Shown one piece after another: positions 8,318 to 15,872 of a DNA stretch of 64,000 bases; position 1 is the first letter of the stretch; each line of letters begins with the position of its first letter. Below the pieces are notes generated by a model that worked only from the letters and a program-made list of their open reading frames with translations, did no database searches and was not told where the DNA came from. Origin of the DNA: Albirhodobacter sp042466415 (GTDB taxonomy: Bacteria > Pseudomonadota > Alphaproteobacteria > Rhodobacterales > Rhodobacteraceae); the NCBI RefSeq assembly GCF_042466415.1, contig NZ_JAXHCH010000002.1:620001-684000 (forward strand), in the 5' to 3' direction. A program made the position numbers and the translations under genes.

Positions 8318-9038
8318 TTAACGCAGCCAATCAAGTCGATGTTTGAATACAATCAGCGGCGCGACAAGTTTCGCTAAGAGCGCGCGCAATCCCGCATAAG
8401 GATCGTTTGGCAATCCATCCTCATCCGGTGTCTTGTAACCGAACCGTTGATAGTCCGCCGCAAATATTGAGGCGATTAAAGCCGCATCGGAACGTGTGAC
8501 GTGGATCGGGCGTGGCTCTCGCTTAAGAAGGTGTTCGATCGTAATGTCGGGAGCGCTTTCTCCCAAGACCTTATCAAGGAGATCAACGATTGGGTCCAGT
8601 CCTTCTTCGAGGCGAAAGAACTCTGCACATTCTGGCACGAGCTCAGTTTGTGGCCGGATATGGTTATCATACATCCGACGATCAATTTTCATGCACGAGG
8701 TGACAAGATGGAGCCAGCTGGAAAACCCTAGCCGTCCGATTCGCGAAGCTCCGAACTGATAACGGTATTCGCTCTTCAAACGTGACATCGGATCCCGGAC
8801 TGTCGCAAAGACCAGATCTAGCTGCTTCGGCAAAACTTCATCCAAGTCAGCTGCTGTCAGGTGGTTTGCCGCAGGAATGATCCCGCGTTGAGTTGGGCGT
8901 TTTTTTTTTCCCATCCCGGCGCCCGTCAAAACCGACGTTTGAGAAACGTGCGCTAAGATAATGCTCTAAGCTGGTCCCGGCCGTTTTGGGAACATGTGCA
9001 TAAAAAATGACTTTTGAATTGCTTATGATTAGGGCCAA
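8318..9038 (-). pseudogene. Sulfotransferase family protein, split by a frameshift at an A10 tract
   Basis: Two frames together make one sulfotransferase of about 240 residues. The N-terminal part (TTG start at 9038) has V-I-F-Y-A-H-V-P-K-T-A-G-T-S, the 5'-phosphosulfate loop of PAPS-dependent sulfotransferases. The downstream frame has H-L-T-A-A-D-L and F-A-T-V-R-D-P-M-S-R-L-K-S-E-Y, the 3'-phosphate-binding motif of the Sulfotransfer_2 family. The frames switch at a run of ten T at 8900-8909 (A10 in the coding strand). Removing one A would restore a continuous protein through G-K-K-R-P-T-Q-R-G. Such enzymes sulfate glycans or other acceptors in the cytoplasm. The gene is in the prophage cargo block, opposite to the lysis genes. 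It may be broken, phase variable, rescued by slippage, or a sequencing error. Confidence 0.75.
8900..8909. repeat. Homopolymer run T10 (A10 in the sulfotransferase sense strand)
   Basis: Ten consecutive T on the + strand at the exact place where the sulfotransferase reading frame breaks. Runs of this length are prone to replication and transcription slippage. Confidence 0.9.
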
Positions 9039-9362
9039 GTTGTTCGCCTTGAGAGTATAAAAATTTGTTCGGTGGTAGTGTACCTAGTGGACGTTTTTGA
9101 TCTTCTTTCCAAAAGTCACGATTGTCGAGTCCTCGCTTGGATCGCCTAGAAAATTTCCTGCTCGGCCTCCAAGTTCTTGTGGGCCGGAGGGATGAACGAG
9201 TGGGTGGGACTGGTGTTCGATGAGATCTACGTCGATCTCTCTTGTGCTGCGTTAATTAGCATTCCTGACTTGGACTTGGGTTGCCTTAGGTAAATATCAT
9301 ATACGTCTGATTTTCTTACAAAATAACCAACTTCGTGGTCATTTTCGGGTAAGAAACCAATT
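9039..9362. other. Intergenic, AT-rich, no gene seen
   Basis: 324 bases between the starts/ends of two leftward cargo genes. Only short open frames are present, none with a recognisable product. It should contain the promoter of the sulfotransferase and the end of the acyltransferase transcript; I see no convincing terminator. Confidence 0.5.
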
Positions 9363-11399
9363 TTATTGGTTTCTTACCATTACGCCAATTTCCCTCTCCA
9401 CTGCGGCTAAGTGTTCGAGGACTGCTTCTCCAATCAATTCGCCTCCATCTAATGAAAGGTGATCGTCGTCATAGTAATAAATTATTTCGTTCCGAACGTT
9501 CACGCAGCGCAGATCGTCGCACAATAAATCGGCAGGTCTGACATGGTGTATCTTGGGGTGAATTACTGCGTCAAGTGCAGCATTGCTCTGAGCAGCGCGT
9601 TCTTCGTAAGCACTACGAGCTGTCGTAATCTCCGGCGTCTGTTCTCCAAGGAAGAATACGCGCTGAGCAGCTATCACCGGTACATTCCATCCTGCTTCCG
9701 GTATCGCGTGAACAACAATAACATGCGCTCCCAATTTTAGCAGGTCAACCATGCCCCTCTGAATCGCTGCGGTTGCGAGTTCAGGCTGGTTCGACGTTTC
9801 CGGAAGGCCTAATGTTTCTGCGTCGAAGACTGTTTGTTCAATACTTGGGTTGCTCGGCTCATGGCCGCCCTCGCCATTATCAAATGGTGTTCCCCAAAGA
9901 ACCTGTGAGCGCATGCCAACAATTATAAGGTCGAACTTCTCAAGTTCTAAATAGTCCAAAATGGCGGAATTAATTTCTGCACAGTTTTTGGGCCCCTTTC
10001 GCACGCCCGGAAGAGGTTCGCAGCCGCTAACTGTCAATTGAGTCATCTGCCATCCTTTTTCTTCCAGTCCAACTCGCACTGGATGAGCGAACGCGTCCGC
10101 GTGACTATCCCCGATTAAAATGGCGCGCGGACCAGCGATTCCCAGAACCGATGTGCACTCAGATGTGGGGGGGATAACTAGCTTATCCGAGCTATCGACT
10201 GTTTGGTGACACAGTCTTTGTAAAGGGTTCTTCATCGAATCTGTGTTGAGATAATGAAGTACGGTTTGAGACATGCGCCAGGGGGCACCATCGGCCAAGT
10301 GCAGTGTTGCTCCGACCGCTGCACTAGCCACTATAGCGGCCGCTGAGCAGCCAAGAAGTTCCTTGCGACCGGGTAGCATTCGCGCAGCAGCGCCATTTAT
10401 GCGTCGGAAAGGTTCTTCAACATACTTCCACGTTAACGCGGCTAAAAACAAGCTAAGGGCAGCTAAGCATAGCATCATAGTGAGGCTCGGCTCGGTCATC
10501 CGGGAAAGTCGGGCGAAAGCGAACAAAGGCTGGTGCCAGAGATATGCACTGTAGCTAATTAAGCCAATTCCAACTAAGGGGCGAACGCTGAGTGCGCGAG
10601 CGACGTATGTGCCGTCCCTTGCGAAAACGAGTAAGAGGGTAGTACCCGTTACTGGGATCATGGTCCATAGTGAGGGATGCAGTGTCGTTTCTTTAAAAAC
10701 TGCAATGGGTACAATGATGCAAAGTGCTCCAATCAGTGCGAGGACCTGGGAAGGTGCCGGTTTTCGCCATAGTAGCCAAAAGGCTCCCAACCCGCCGCAC
10801 ATCAACTCCCATGCGCGGGTGGGTAACATGTAAAAGGCGAAGTCGGGATTGGTTGCGGCGAGGATCTGCGCCAAAAGTAGGCTGACTACTGCAATAGACA
10901 ATATAACGGCGAACAGAGCTCGCCTTCCAAACTTCCAACAGAGTGCAAGTATAATTGGGAATAGAATATAGTATTGCTCTTCAATCGCCAGTGACCAAGT
11001 GTGTAGTAGAGGCTTGAGCTCGACACCTACACTAAAATACCCTGCCTCTTTCCAGAATAGGATGTTGGACCCAAACATTACGGTTGCAACTATGCTCTGA
11101 CCGAAGTCACGAAGCTGCTGGGGAAACATCCAGAGCCACGCAAATGGCATACACGCAATCATCACTGTAAATAAAGCTGGCAGGATCCGACGCGCTCGCC
11201 GTTCATAGAAGGTGAGGATGGAGTAAGTACCTGCCTCCAACTCCTGAGCTAGAATTGTCGTAATTAGAAAGCCAGAAATGACAAAAAAAACATCTACTCC
11301 GATGAAGCCGCCACTGATACTTGTGACGCCGGCATGGAACAAAATTACTGGTAGTACAGCGATAGCACGAAGGCCATCTATCTCGGCACGGTATTTCAT
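9363..11399 (-). CDS. Acyltransferase 3 with C-terminal SGNH domain (OafA/YrhL type)
   Basis: A 678-residue membrane enzyme. The N-terminus Y-R-A-E-I-D-G-L-R-A-I-A-V is the Acyl_transf_3 signature, with the conserved His in L-F-H-A-G and R-R-A-R-R-I-L-P-A-L after the second helix. About ten membrane segments cover residues 1-365. A periplasmic SGNH hydrolase-like domain follows: the Ser block is I-L-I-G-D-S-H-A-D-A-F (near 430) and the His block D-D-D-H-L-S-L-D-G near the end. This two-domain class transfers acetyl groups across the membrane to O-antigen or other surface sugars. The gene is GC-poor compared with the core genes and lies in the prophage cargo, where such genes commonly change the host surface and block superinfection. 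The substrate is not known. Confidence 0.88.
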   Translation of the reverse strand: MKYRAEIDGLRAIAVLPVILFHAGVTSISGGFIGVDVFFVISGFLITTILAQELEAGTYSILTFYERRARRILPALFTVMIACMPFAWLWMFPQQLRDFGQSIVATVMFGSNILFWKEAGYFSVGVELKPLLHTWSLAIEEQYYILFPIILALCWKFGRRALFAVILSIAVVSLLLAQILAATNPDFAFYMLPTRAWELMCGGLGAFWLLWRKPAPSQVLALIGALCIIVPIAVFKETTLHPSLWTMIPVTGTTLLLVFARDGTYVARALSVRPLVGIGLISYSAYLWHQPLFAFARLSRMTEPSLTMMLCLAALSLFLAALTWKYVEEPFRRINGAAARMLPGRKELLGCSAAAIVASAAVGATLHLADGAPWRMSQTVLHYLNTDSMKNPLQRLCHQTVDSSDKLVIPPTSECTSVLGIAGPRAILIGDSHADAFAHPVRVGLEEKGWQMTQLTVSGCEPLPGVRKGPKNCAEINSAILDYLELEKFDLIIVGMRSQVLWGTPFDNGEGGHEPSNPSIEQTVFDAETLGLPETSNQPELATAAIQRGMVDLLKLGAHVIVVHAIPEAGWNVPVIAAQRVFFLGEQTPEITTARSAYEERAAQSNAALDAVIHPKIHHVRPADLLCDDLRCVNVRNEIIYYYDDDHLSLDGGELIGEAVLEHLAAVEREIGVMVRNQ

Positions 11400-11535
11400 A
11401 AAGCAAATCTTTCAAATGATAGCCGGAGGATAAGAGCGCATTCGATAGAAGTCGAGGATAATCGCCAAGATTTTCTCAAGATGTGTTCGGCCGGCGTTGT
11501 CCCGCAACATACGTTAGAGGCTCGACGCCTCTTTG

Positions 11536-11830
11536 TCATACCACGCGAATAATCTCTGCTGTGCCGAGGGCGGTGAGGCGGTAAATGAGGGCGATGCGGA
11601 TCTGGGTTTCAGCGGTCTGGCTGTCGGCGTGTGTTGCGGTGATGCGCTCGCCGAAGGCTTTTAGGCAGCGCATCTTCGCCTCGATCTGGCATGGGCCATG
11701 GTATCCGGTCCAGCGCTTCCTTAATGCGCTGTCGTAATGCCGAGTGGCGCGCACTGGATCCGAGCTGGACGCCCGCGCCCGCGATGCGAGCACGCACTTC
11801 CGAGGGAAACTTGTTCGTTGTCTTGCTCAT
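11536..11830 (-). pseudogene. Mosaic transposase scar (IS3-type start joined to IS5-type end)
   Basis: Reading leftward, an ATG at 11830 opens M-S-K-T-T-N-K-F-P-S-E-V-R-A-R, the usual start of an IS3-family OrfA. In another frame the sequence then becomes R-W-T-G-Y-H-G-P-C-Q-I-E-A-K-M-R-C-L-K-A-F-G-E-R, the C-terminus of an IS5-family transposase, ending T-A-L-G-T-A-E-I-I-R-V-V. Both pieces are truncated and out of frame, so this is a scar of at least two insertions. It lies between the acyltransferase and SRAP genes of the prophage cargo, a usual place for acquired DNA. Confidence 0.7.
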
Positions 11831-12234
11831 AATGCTCCGTCCTACTCCGGAGTAGGGGCCTCCGGCAAACCCGGCGCGGTTCAATCTGCGATCTCTATCA
11901 CGTGCAAGGCGCCCAGTGAGTGAGGAGACCCAAGCTACGTCACTGGTGTTGAATTATTTAAATAGCGATGGTTTATGTGATCTGATCGGGTTGAAGCCAT
12001 AACACTAAACTGCAAGATTGCCGTTAAGGTTAATTAGTGGATTTGCACGAGAGCCTTAGAGCTTTTCAAGCCTAGCCACCTAAGCTGGAGGAGGCAGGTG
12101 GAGTGCATGGCATTGATCCAGTATTTCGCGCGTCACGTCATCTGTGACGATTCAGGCAATCGTCTAGAACCGATTATCGAGAAGCGAGAACGCGGCGATA
12201 TTATGTCCAATGAAGTTCTTTTGGGGGCAGCCTT
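11831..12234. other. Intergenic, no convincing gene
   Basis: About 400 bases between the transposase scar and the SRAP gene. The left part looks like further IS debris; the rest is AT-rich and should hold the SRAP promoter. A short open frame from 12098 has no family resemblance and overlaps the SRAP start. No exact alphaproteobacterial LexA box (GTTC-N7-GTTC or its complement) was found here. Confidence 0.5.
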
Positions 12235-12855
12235 ATGTGCGGACGTTTCATCGACCCGAACCTGCGCAATTCCGAAGTGGATATGTCGCAGATCAAGATC
12301 AATCCGATCCCGCGGCGCTTCAACGTAAAGCCGACAAACGATGTGATGATCTTCACCGCGCCCGATGAGTTTCAATGGGCGCGGTGGGGGCTGATCCCGA
12401 CCTGGTTCAAGGGGGATGATCCCAAAGAATGGAAGGCGGCGACGTTTAATGCCCGGATTGAAGAGGCGAAAGACAAGCCCTCGTTTCGCGGGGCTTGGCG
12501 CTACGGTCGCTGCATCATTCCCGCTGGTGGGTTCTATGAGTGGTCTGGCCCCAAAAACGCGCGCCGGCCGAATTTCTTTAGCTCGGCCGGAAATGAGGCC
12601 AACCTGTATTTTGCCGGTCTGTGGACCGAGTGGAAGGATATCCGCACCTGCACGATCATGACGCGAGCGGCGGCGGATGCGATGGCGGGCATCCACGATC
12701 GGATGCCGGTGATCTTGGCACCGGAAGAACGCGAGGCATGGCGCGGAGGTTCAGAGGATTTCAATCTTGGGGCAGGGAGCGCGTTGAAGGTATGGCCGGT
12801 GCGACGGTTTGGGTTGCTCGATGATGGACCAGAATTAATCGAGGCAGCAGATTAG
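12235..12855 (+). CDS. SOS response-associated peptidase (SRAP; HMCES/YedK family)
   Basis: A 206-residue SRAP protein. It begins M-C-G-R-F, so removal of Met exposes the catalytic Cys2 that forms a thiazolidine crosslink with abasic sites in single-stranded DNA. Other family features are F-N-V-K-P-T-N-D, W-G-L-I-P-T-W, F-N-A-R-I-E, R-C-I-I-P-A-G-G-F-Y-E-W (active-site Glu) and the late H-D-R-M-P-V-I-L. The family protects abasic sites during replication and repair. It is the last gene before the tRNA-derived attachment site, so it is probably phage cargo. SRAP genes are frequent on mobile elements. The start is fixed by the required Cys2. Confidence 0.93.
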   Translation: MCGRFIDPNLRNSEVDMSQIKINPIPRRFNVKPTNDVMIFTAPDEFQWARWGLIPTWFKGDDPKEWKAATFNARIEEAKDKPSFRGAWRYGRCIIPAGGFYEWSGPKNARRPNFFSSAGNEANLYFAGLWTEWKDIRTCTIMTRAAADAMAGIHDRMPVILAPEEREAWRGGSEDFNLGAGSALKVWPVRRFGLLDDGPELIEAAD

Positions 12856-12885
12856 TCTCTAAGCTCATGGCATCGCGCTTAGTAT

Positions 12886-12901
12886 CTGTTACGCGTAACA
12901 G
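12886..12901. promoter_or_regulatory. Perfect 16-bp palindrome
   Basis: CTGTTACGCGTAACAG reads the same on both strands, 30 bases after the SRAP stop. A dimeric regulator or a phage DNA-binding protein could recognise it; there is no T-run, so it is not a terminator. Function unknown. Confidence 0.4.
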
Positions 12902-13043
12902 TTTCGCCGCAACTGGCTGCTTGCGAACGAGAACGAAAGACCGGCTAAAATTAGAATTTAACGCGAACATCGGCCTGTTCCCTGCGCTCCGAAGGCAGCG
13001 CTCCTGCACCGCGCGGGCAGCGCATGAGTGGGGAGACTGATAG

Positions 13044-13064
13044 GGCAATTGTCATCGAATTGCC
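13044..13064. repeat. Inverted repeat near the prophage end
   Basis: GGCAATT-gtcatcg-AATTGCC, seven paired bases, about 95 bases inside the attachment site. It could be an arm-type site or a weak stem; no T-run follows. Confidence 0.35.
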
Positions 13065-13157
13065 TGATTAAGGTGCGTTCCCGCTTTCACCTTTTGTTCT
13101 TTATATGTCTTGGGAATTATTTCCGATAACGCTTTAAAATTTAACGATATACTTTGA

Positions 13158-13210
13158 ATTTAGGTTCTGGCGCCTATGGCGTGGGGGTTCGAGTCCCTTC
13201 ACCCGCACCA
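13158..13210 (+). other. Prophage right attachment site: 3' half of tRNA-Leu(UAG)
   Basis: The sequence from the anticodon loop (TTTAGGT at 13159-13165, anticodon TAG at 13161-13163) to CCA at 13208-13210 is a standard tRNA-Leu 3' half. It has the 3' anticodon strand TCTGG, a long variable arm CGCC-tat-GGCG, a T arm with loop TTCGAGT and an acceptor strand CACCCGC-A-CCA. The expected 5' half (acceptor GCGGGTG, D arm, anticodon 5' strand CCAGA) is absent upstream, so this is not a working tRNA. A tRNA 3' half directly at the end of phage DNA is the classic leftover of tyrosine-integrase insertion. The intact tRNA-Leu should lie at the other end of the prophage, left of the window. Confidence 0.85.
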
Positions 13211-13422
13211 CTTTGAAATCAAACGGCTTGTAGAGATGCAATCTCGCCGGTTTGATGACTGCTCTCCCCGTTTCAACGGTCTCTCCAATAGTCTTTCCTT
13301 ATTATTCTCGCTTCGCCGTAGTCGCTCGGCCAATCACGCCCGTCTGCCCGTACACACCTATCTCCCCTTGTTTTAAAGGGGGAGAAGGGTAGGCTGAACG
13401 AGCCCGTGGTCGGAGAGACAGC

Positions 13423-14046
13423 ATGTTCAAGCGCACACGCCCTCAGATGATCTTAACCGCTTTCGCCGTTTTGGCGCTTTGCGCAGCGCGCGCGGTTGGG
13501 GATGAGGTGGGGGAGAAAGAGCCGAAGGTGTTCTCGTTCTTCATGCCGGATCTGCGCGGCGTAACGGTTGCTGAGGCCGAGGATATCCTCAGCGCAAGCC
13601 AGCAACTGGTGCATTTGGGGGCCGATGCTTACAGTGTCTATGCGCGAGGGCGGATTGCCACCCAAAGCCCGCCCCCGGGGCATGTGTTCAGATCGCCACA
13701 GGAAATGATCATTTCGTTGCGGCGGTCAAAGGGGGTGGCGCCCGGTCATGCGATTATTCCCAATGTGGTTGGGATGACCGCGCGGCGCGGTGAAAGTGTT
13801 TTGCGTGGGCATGGGTTCGCTCCCGTTCAGAGCGTGTCTCCGCCGCAGTATTTCAAAGAGTTTTCATACGGTGACTGCGATTGGGGCCGGACCTATGTCT
13901 ATGTGACGGCCAGCGATCCGGCGACCGGGTCCATGTCGCCGCAGGGGAGCACGGTCGTGCTTGATGTCGAAAGCCGGTTCTATGGCCCCTCCGAGTTTTG
14001 TCAGGGGTGGGGTGGGACGGGGGACGTCCCCGTCGCGATCGATTGA
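13423..14046 (+). CDS. Secreted two-PASTA-domain protein
   Basis: A 207-residue protein with an N-terminal signal peptide (hydrophobic residues about 9-25). Two PASTA repeats follow. The first is M-P-D-L-R-G-V-T-V-A-E-A-E-D-I-L (about 37-105, with the typical S-P-P-P-G turn). The second is I-P-N-V-V-G-M-T-A-R-R-G-E-S-V-L (about 112-185, with D-P-A-T-G-S). PASTA domains usually form the extracellular part of penicillin-binding proteins and Ser/Thr kinases. Here there is no kinase or transpeptidase domain, so the protein is a stand-alone periplasmic PASTA protein of unknown partner. It is the first host gene after the prophage end. Confidence 0.8.
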   Translation: MFKRTRPQMILTAFAVLALCAARAVGDEVGEKEPKVFSFFMPDLRGVTVAEAEDILSASQQLVHLGADAYSVYARGRIATQSPPPGHVFRSPQEMIISLRRSKGVAPGHAIIPNVVGMTARRGESVLRGHGFAPVQSVSPPQYFKEFSYGDCDWGRTYVYVTASDPATGSMSPQGSTVVLDVESRFYGPSEFCQGWGGTGDVPVAID

Positions 14047-14101
14047 GCGCGCGCGCGTAATCTGCCGCGCGCGAGCCCGTCAAACTGCGAGAGCTATGTT
14101 G

Positions 14102-15664
14102 TCACTCTGCGCCCGCCTCGAAGAAAAACGCGCCGTTACAGGCAACGGATTGCTGCGGGCGCGTTAGGGTGAAGGTCATCCCTGCTGCGGTAAACTCAGC
14201 CGCGAGTTGATCGATGGTTTCGCAGGGCGTGTGCCCAAACATAAGAGCGGCTGGCTTTGGCGTTTGCGTCTTACTCAGGCTTCCGATCAATTCGCTCGCT
14301 TGCATCGGGCGCGGGGCCATCGTCTCGGGAAGATAGACGCCATAGATTTTTACCAGTTGGTCCTCGTCGGTCTGCGCGCCCTTCGAGAGGAAGAAAAGAC
14401 CTCCCGTGAAGGGGGTGAGGGCGGCGCGTGTTGTGACGTCGCGCGCCGTTTCCTTCCAAGCCTCTAGCGGCGCGGTTTTGCCCGCAAGTTCGGCTTGGGC
14501 GGCGAGGATGGAGAGAACGACCGCGCATGTAAGGCCAATCGGGGCCGCGCGGCGCATCATCGACCCACGTGATTGGACCGCCAAAGCAAACGGAGCGGCC
14601 AGCAAAAAGCAAACGTAAGGCACGAGGGTGATGAAATTGCGCGAGGTCGACATCGGCGTGTGAAGGTTGAGTGCGAAGATGCCAAGCGTAAAGAGAACCG
14701 CGATGGCAAATACGTAGCCGTAGGCGCGGGCCCAAACAGGGCGGCTGCGCCAAACGGTGACCGCGCCGATGATGACGAGCGTAATGACGATGAGCGCCAT
14801 GAGCCCAGTTCCGATCATGGGCGAGACATTTAGCGCGGCCCCGATATGGTCACCGAAATATTCACTGGCGGGGAAACTCGCGTAAACGGCATGTGCGATG
14901 GGCTGGAACGGGCCTGATTTAATCCAGAAATTGCCGCCCGAGACGTCGCCCGCCATTCCTACCAGCATCTGGATTGCTGGCCACAGCGCAATCAAGGTCA
15001 TGACAATAAGCGCGCCCAAACGCGCCGCAATTTGAGCGCCTCTTGTGGCCTTGTCATGTGCGCCGCGCAAAAGCACCGCTGCGCATAGGAGCGTGCCGAG
15101 CATCGTGCCAAAGAAATGTGTGAGGCCGATGAGCGCCGCGACGCCGAGCAAAAGCGGTACGTTCCAGCGTATCAGCGCCACCAGTGACACCAACGATAAT
15201 CCGAGAAGGAGCCCGTAGCTGCGGGCTTCTTCGGCGTAAAACACGGTCAGCCAGTTAGAATAGAGAAGCGTCATAAAAATCGCGACAAACGCGAGGCCGA
15301 GGTTTTCGCGGAGGCGCAGCACCGCAAGGCTTCCCGCTACGACGGCGACAAAGGACAGGCCCCGCATCGCGAGCTCGCCGCTACCGAAGATCTGGGCCCA
15401 GATCCACAGTAAACCTTGGTAAAGGGGAGGGTGAACATCCTTCGCGATCAGCGGCAGCAAGTCGCCAAGCGGCAACTGTGCGCGCGAGACGCTAAACAGC
15501 TCATCGAACCAAAACGAATAGGCCCGCAGCAGGTTTATGACGCTCACGCTTACGAACCAAACACATGTCACAAGGCCAAGGGCAATGAGATAGACCTGCA
15601 AGGGGGAGCGCTTCTCAAATCGAGCGCGCGCGACGCTGCTGAAATCTGCGGTTTGGTTTGTCAT
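14102..15664 (-). CDS. GT-C membrane glycosyltransferase (ArnT/PMT-like)
   Basis: A 520-residue integral membrane protein with about eleven hydrophobic segments. After the first helix comes W-F-D-E-L-F-S-V-S (about residues 52-60). This acidic D-E in the first periplasmic loop is the catalytic hallmark of GT-C enzymes that use polyprenyl-phosphate sugars. It is followed by D-V-H-P-P-L-Y-Q-G-L-L-W, as in family 39/83 transferases. The C-terminal 100 residues form a small periplasmic domain. It is divergent from the HAD-UbiA, GtrA, DprE1-like and DprE2-like genes, which would make and flip a polyprenyl-phosphoryl pentose. The simplest reading is that this enzyme transfers that sugar onto a surface glycan, lipid or protein. 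The acceptor is unknown. Confidence 0.8.
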   Translation of the reverse strand: MTNQTADFSSVARARFEKRSPLQVYLIALGLVTCVWFVSVSVINLLRAYSFWFDELFSVSRAQLPLGDLLPLIAKDVHPPLYQGLLWIWAQIFGSGELAMRGLSFVAVVAGSLAVLRLRENLGLAFVAIFMTLLYSNWLTVFYAEEARSYGLLLGLSLVSLVALIRWNVPLLLGVAALIGLTHFFGTMLGTLLCAAVLLRGAHDKATRGAQIAARLGALIVMTLIALWPAIQMLVGMAGDVSGGNFWIKSGPFQPIAHAVYASFPASEYFGDHIGAALNVSPMIGTGLMALIVITLVIIGAVTVWRSRPVWARAYGYVFAIAVLFTLGIFALNLHTPMSTSRNFITLVPYVCFLLAAPFALAVQSRGSMMRRAAPIGLTCAVVLSILAAQAELAGKTAPLEAWKETARDVTTRAALTPFTGGLFFLSKGAQTDEDQLVKIYGVYLPETMAPRPMQASELIGSLSKTQTPKPAALMFGHTPCETIDQLAAEFTAAGMTFTLTRPQQSVACNGAFFFEAGAE

Positions 15665-15872
15665 CGGATTTACCTAAATGGGTTCATGTCTGAATAGCTG
15701 TTCGCCTAAGCTGGCATGACCTTAAGTTTTGATGTTTCAAAGATATAGCGGGCGATCTGATGTGGCATATCCCACGACAAACTAATTTTTCGTCTGGAAA
15801 ATGTCTGCTTCTATCCAAACTCTCTTTCGAGAATTGATTTATTATCCACCCATAAACCTTGGGCGATAGAAG

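Noticed and set aside
12100..12234. LexA box before the SRAP gene
   Set aside because: GAAC sequences occur at about 12168 and 12188, but none has the GAAC-N7-GAAC or GTTC-N7-GTTC spacing used by alphaproteobacterial LexA.
12098..12328. Short rightward frame before and into the SRAP gene
   Set aside because: It overlaps the SRAP start out of frame and its second half is an Arg/Ser-rich shadow; no homologous pattern.
12761..13048. Leftward open frame of 95 codons across the SRAP end and downstream DNA
   Set aside because: It overlaps the end of the well-supported SRAP gene on the other strand, has no ribosome site and resembles no family.
13141..13210. Complete tRNA-Leu gene
   Set aside because: The acceptor 5' strand, D arm and anticodon 5' strand are missing upstream, so only the 3' half is present.
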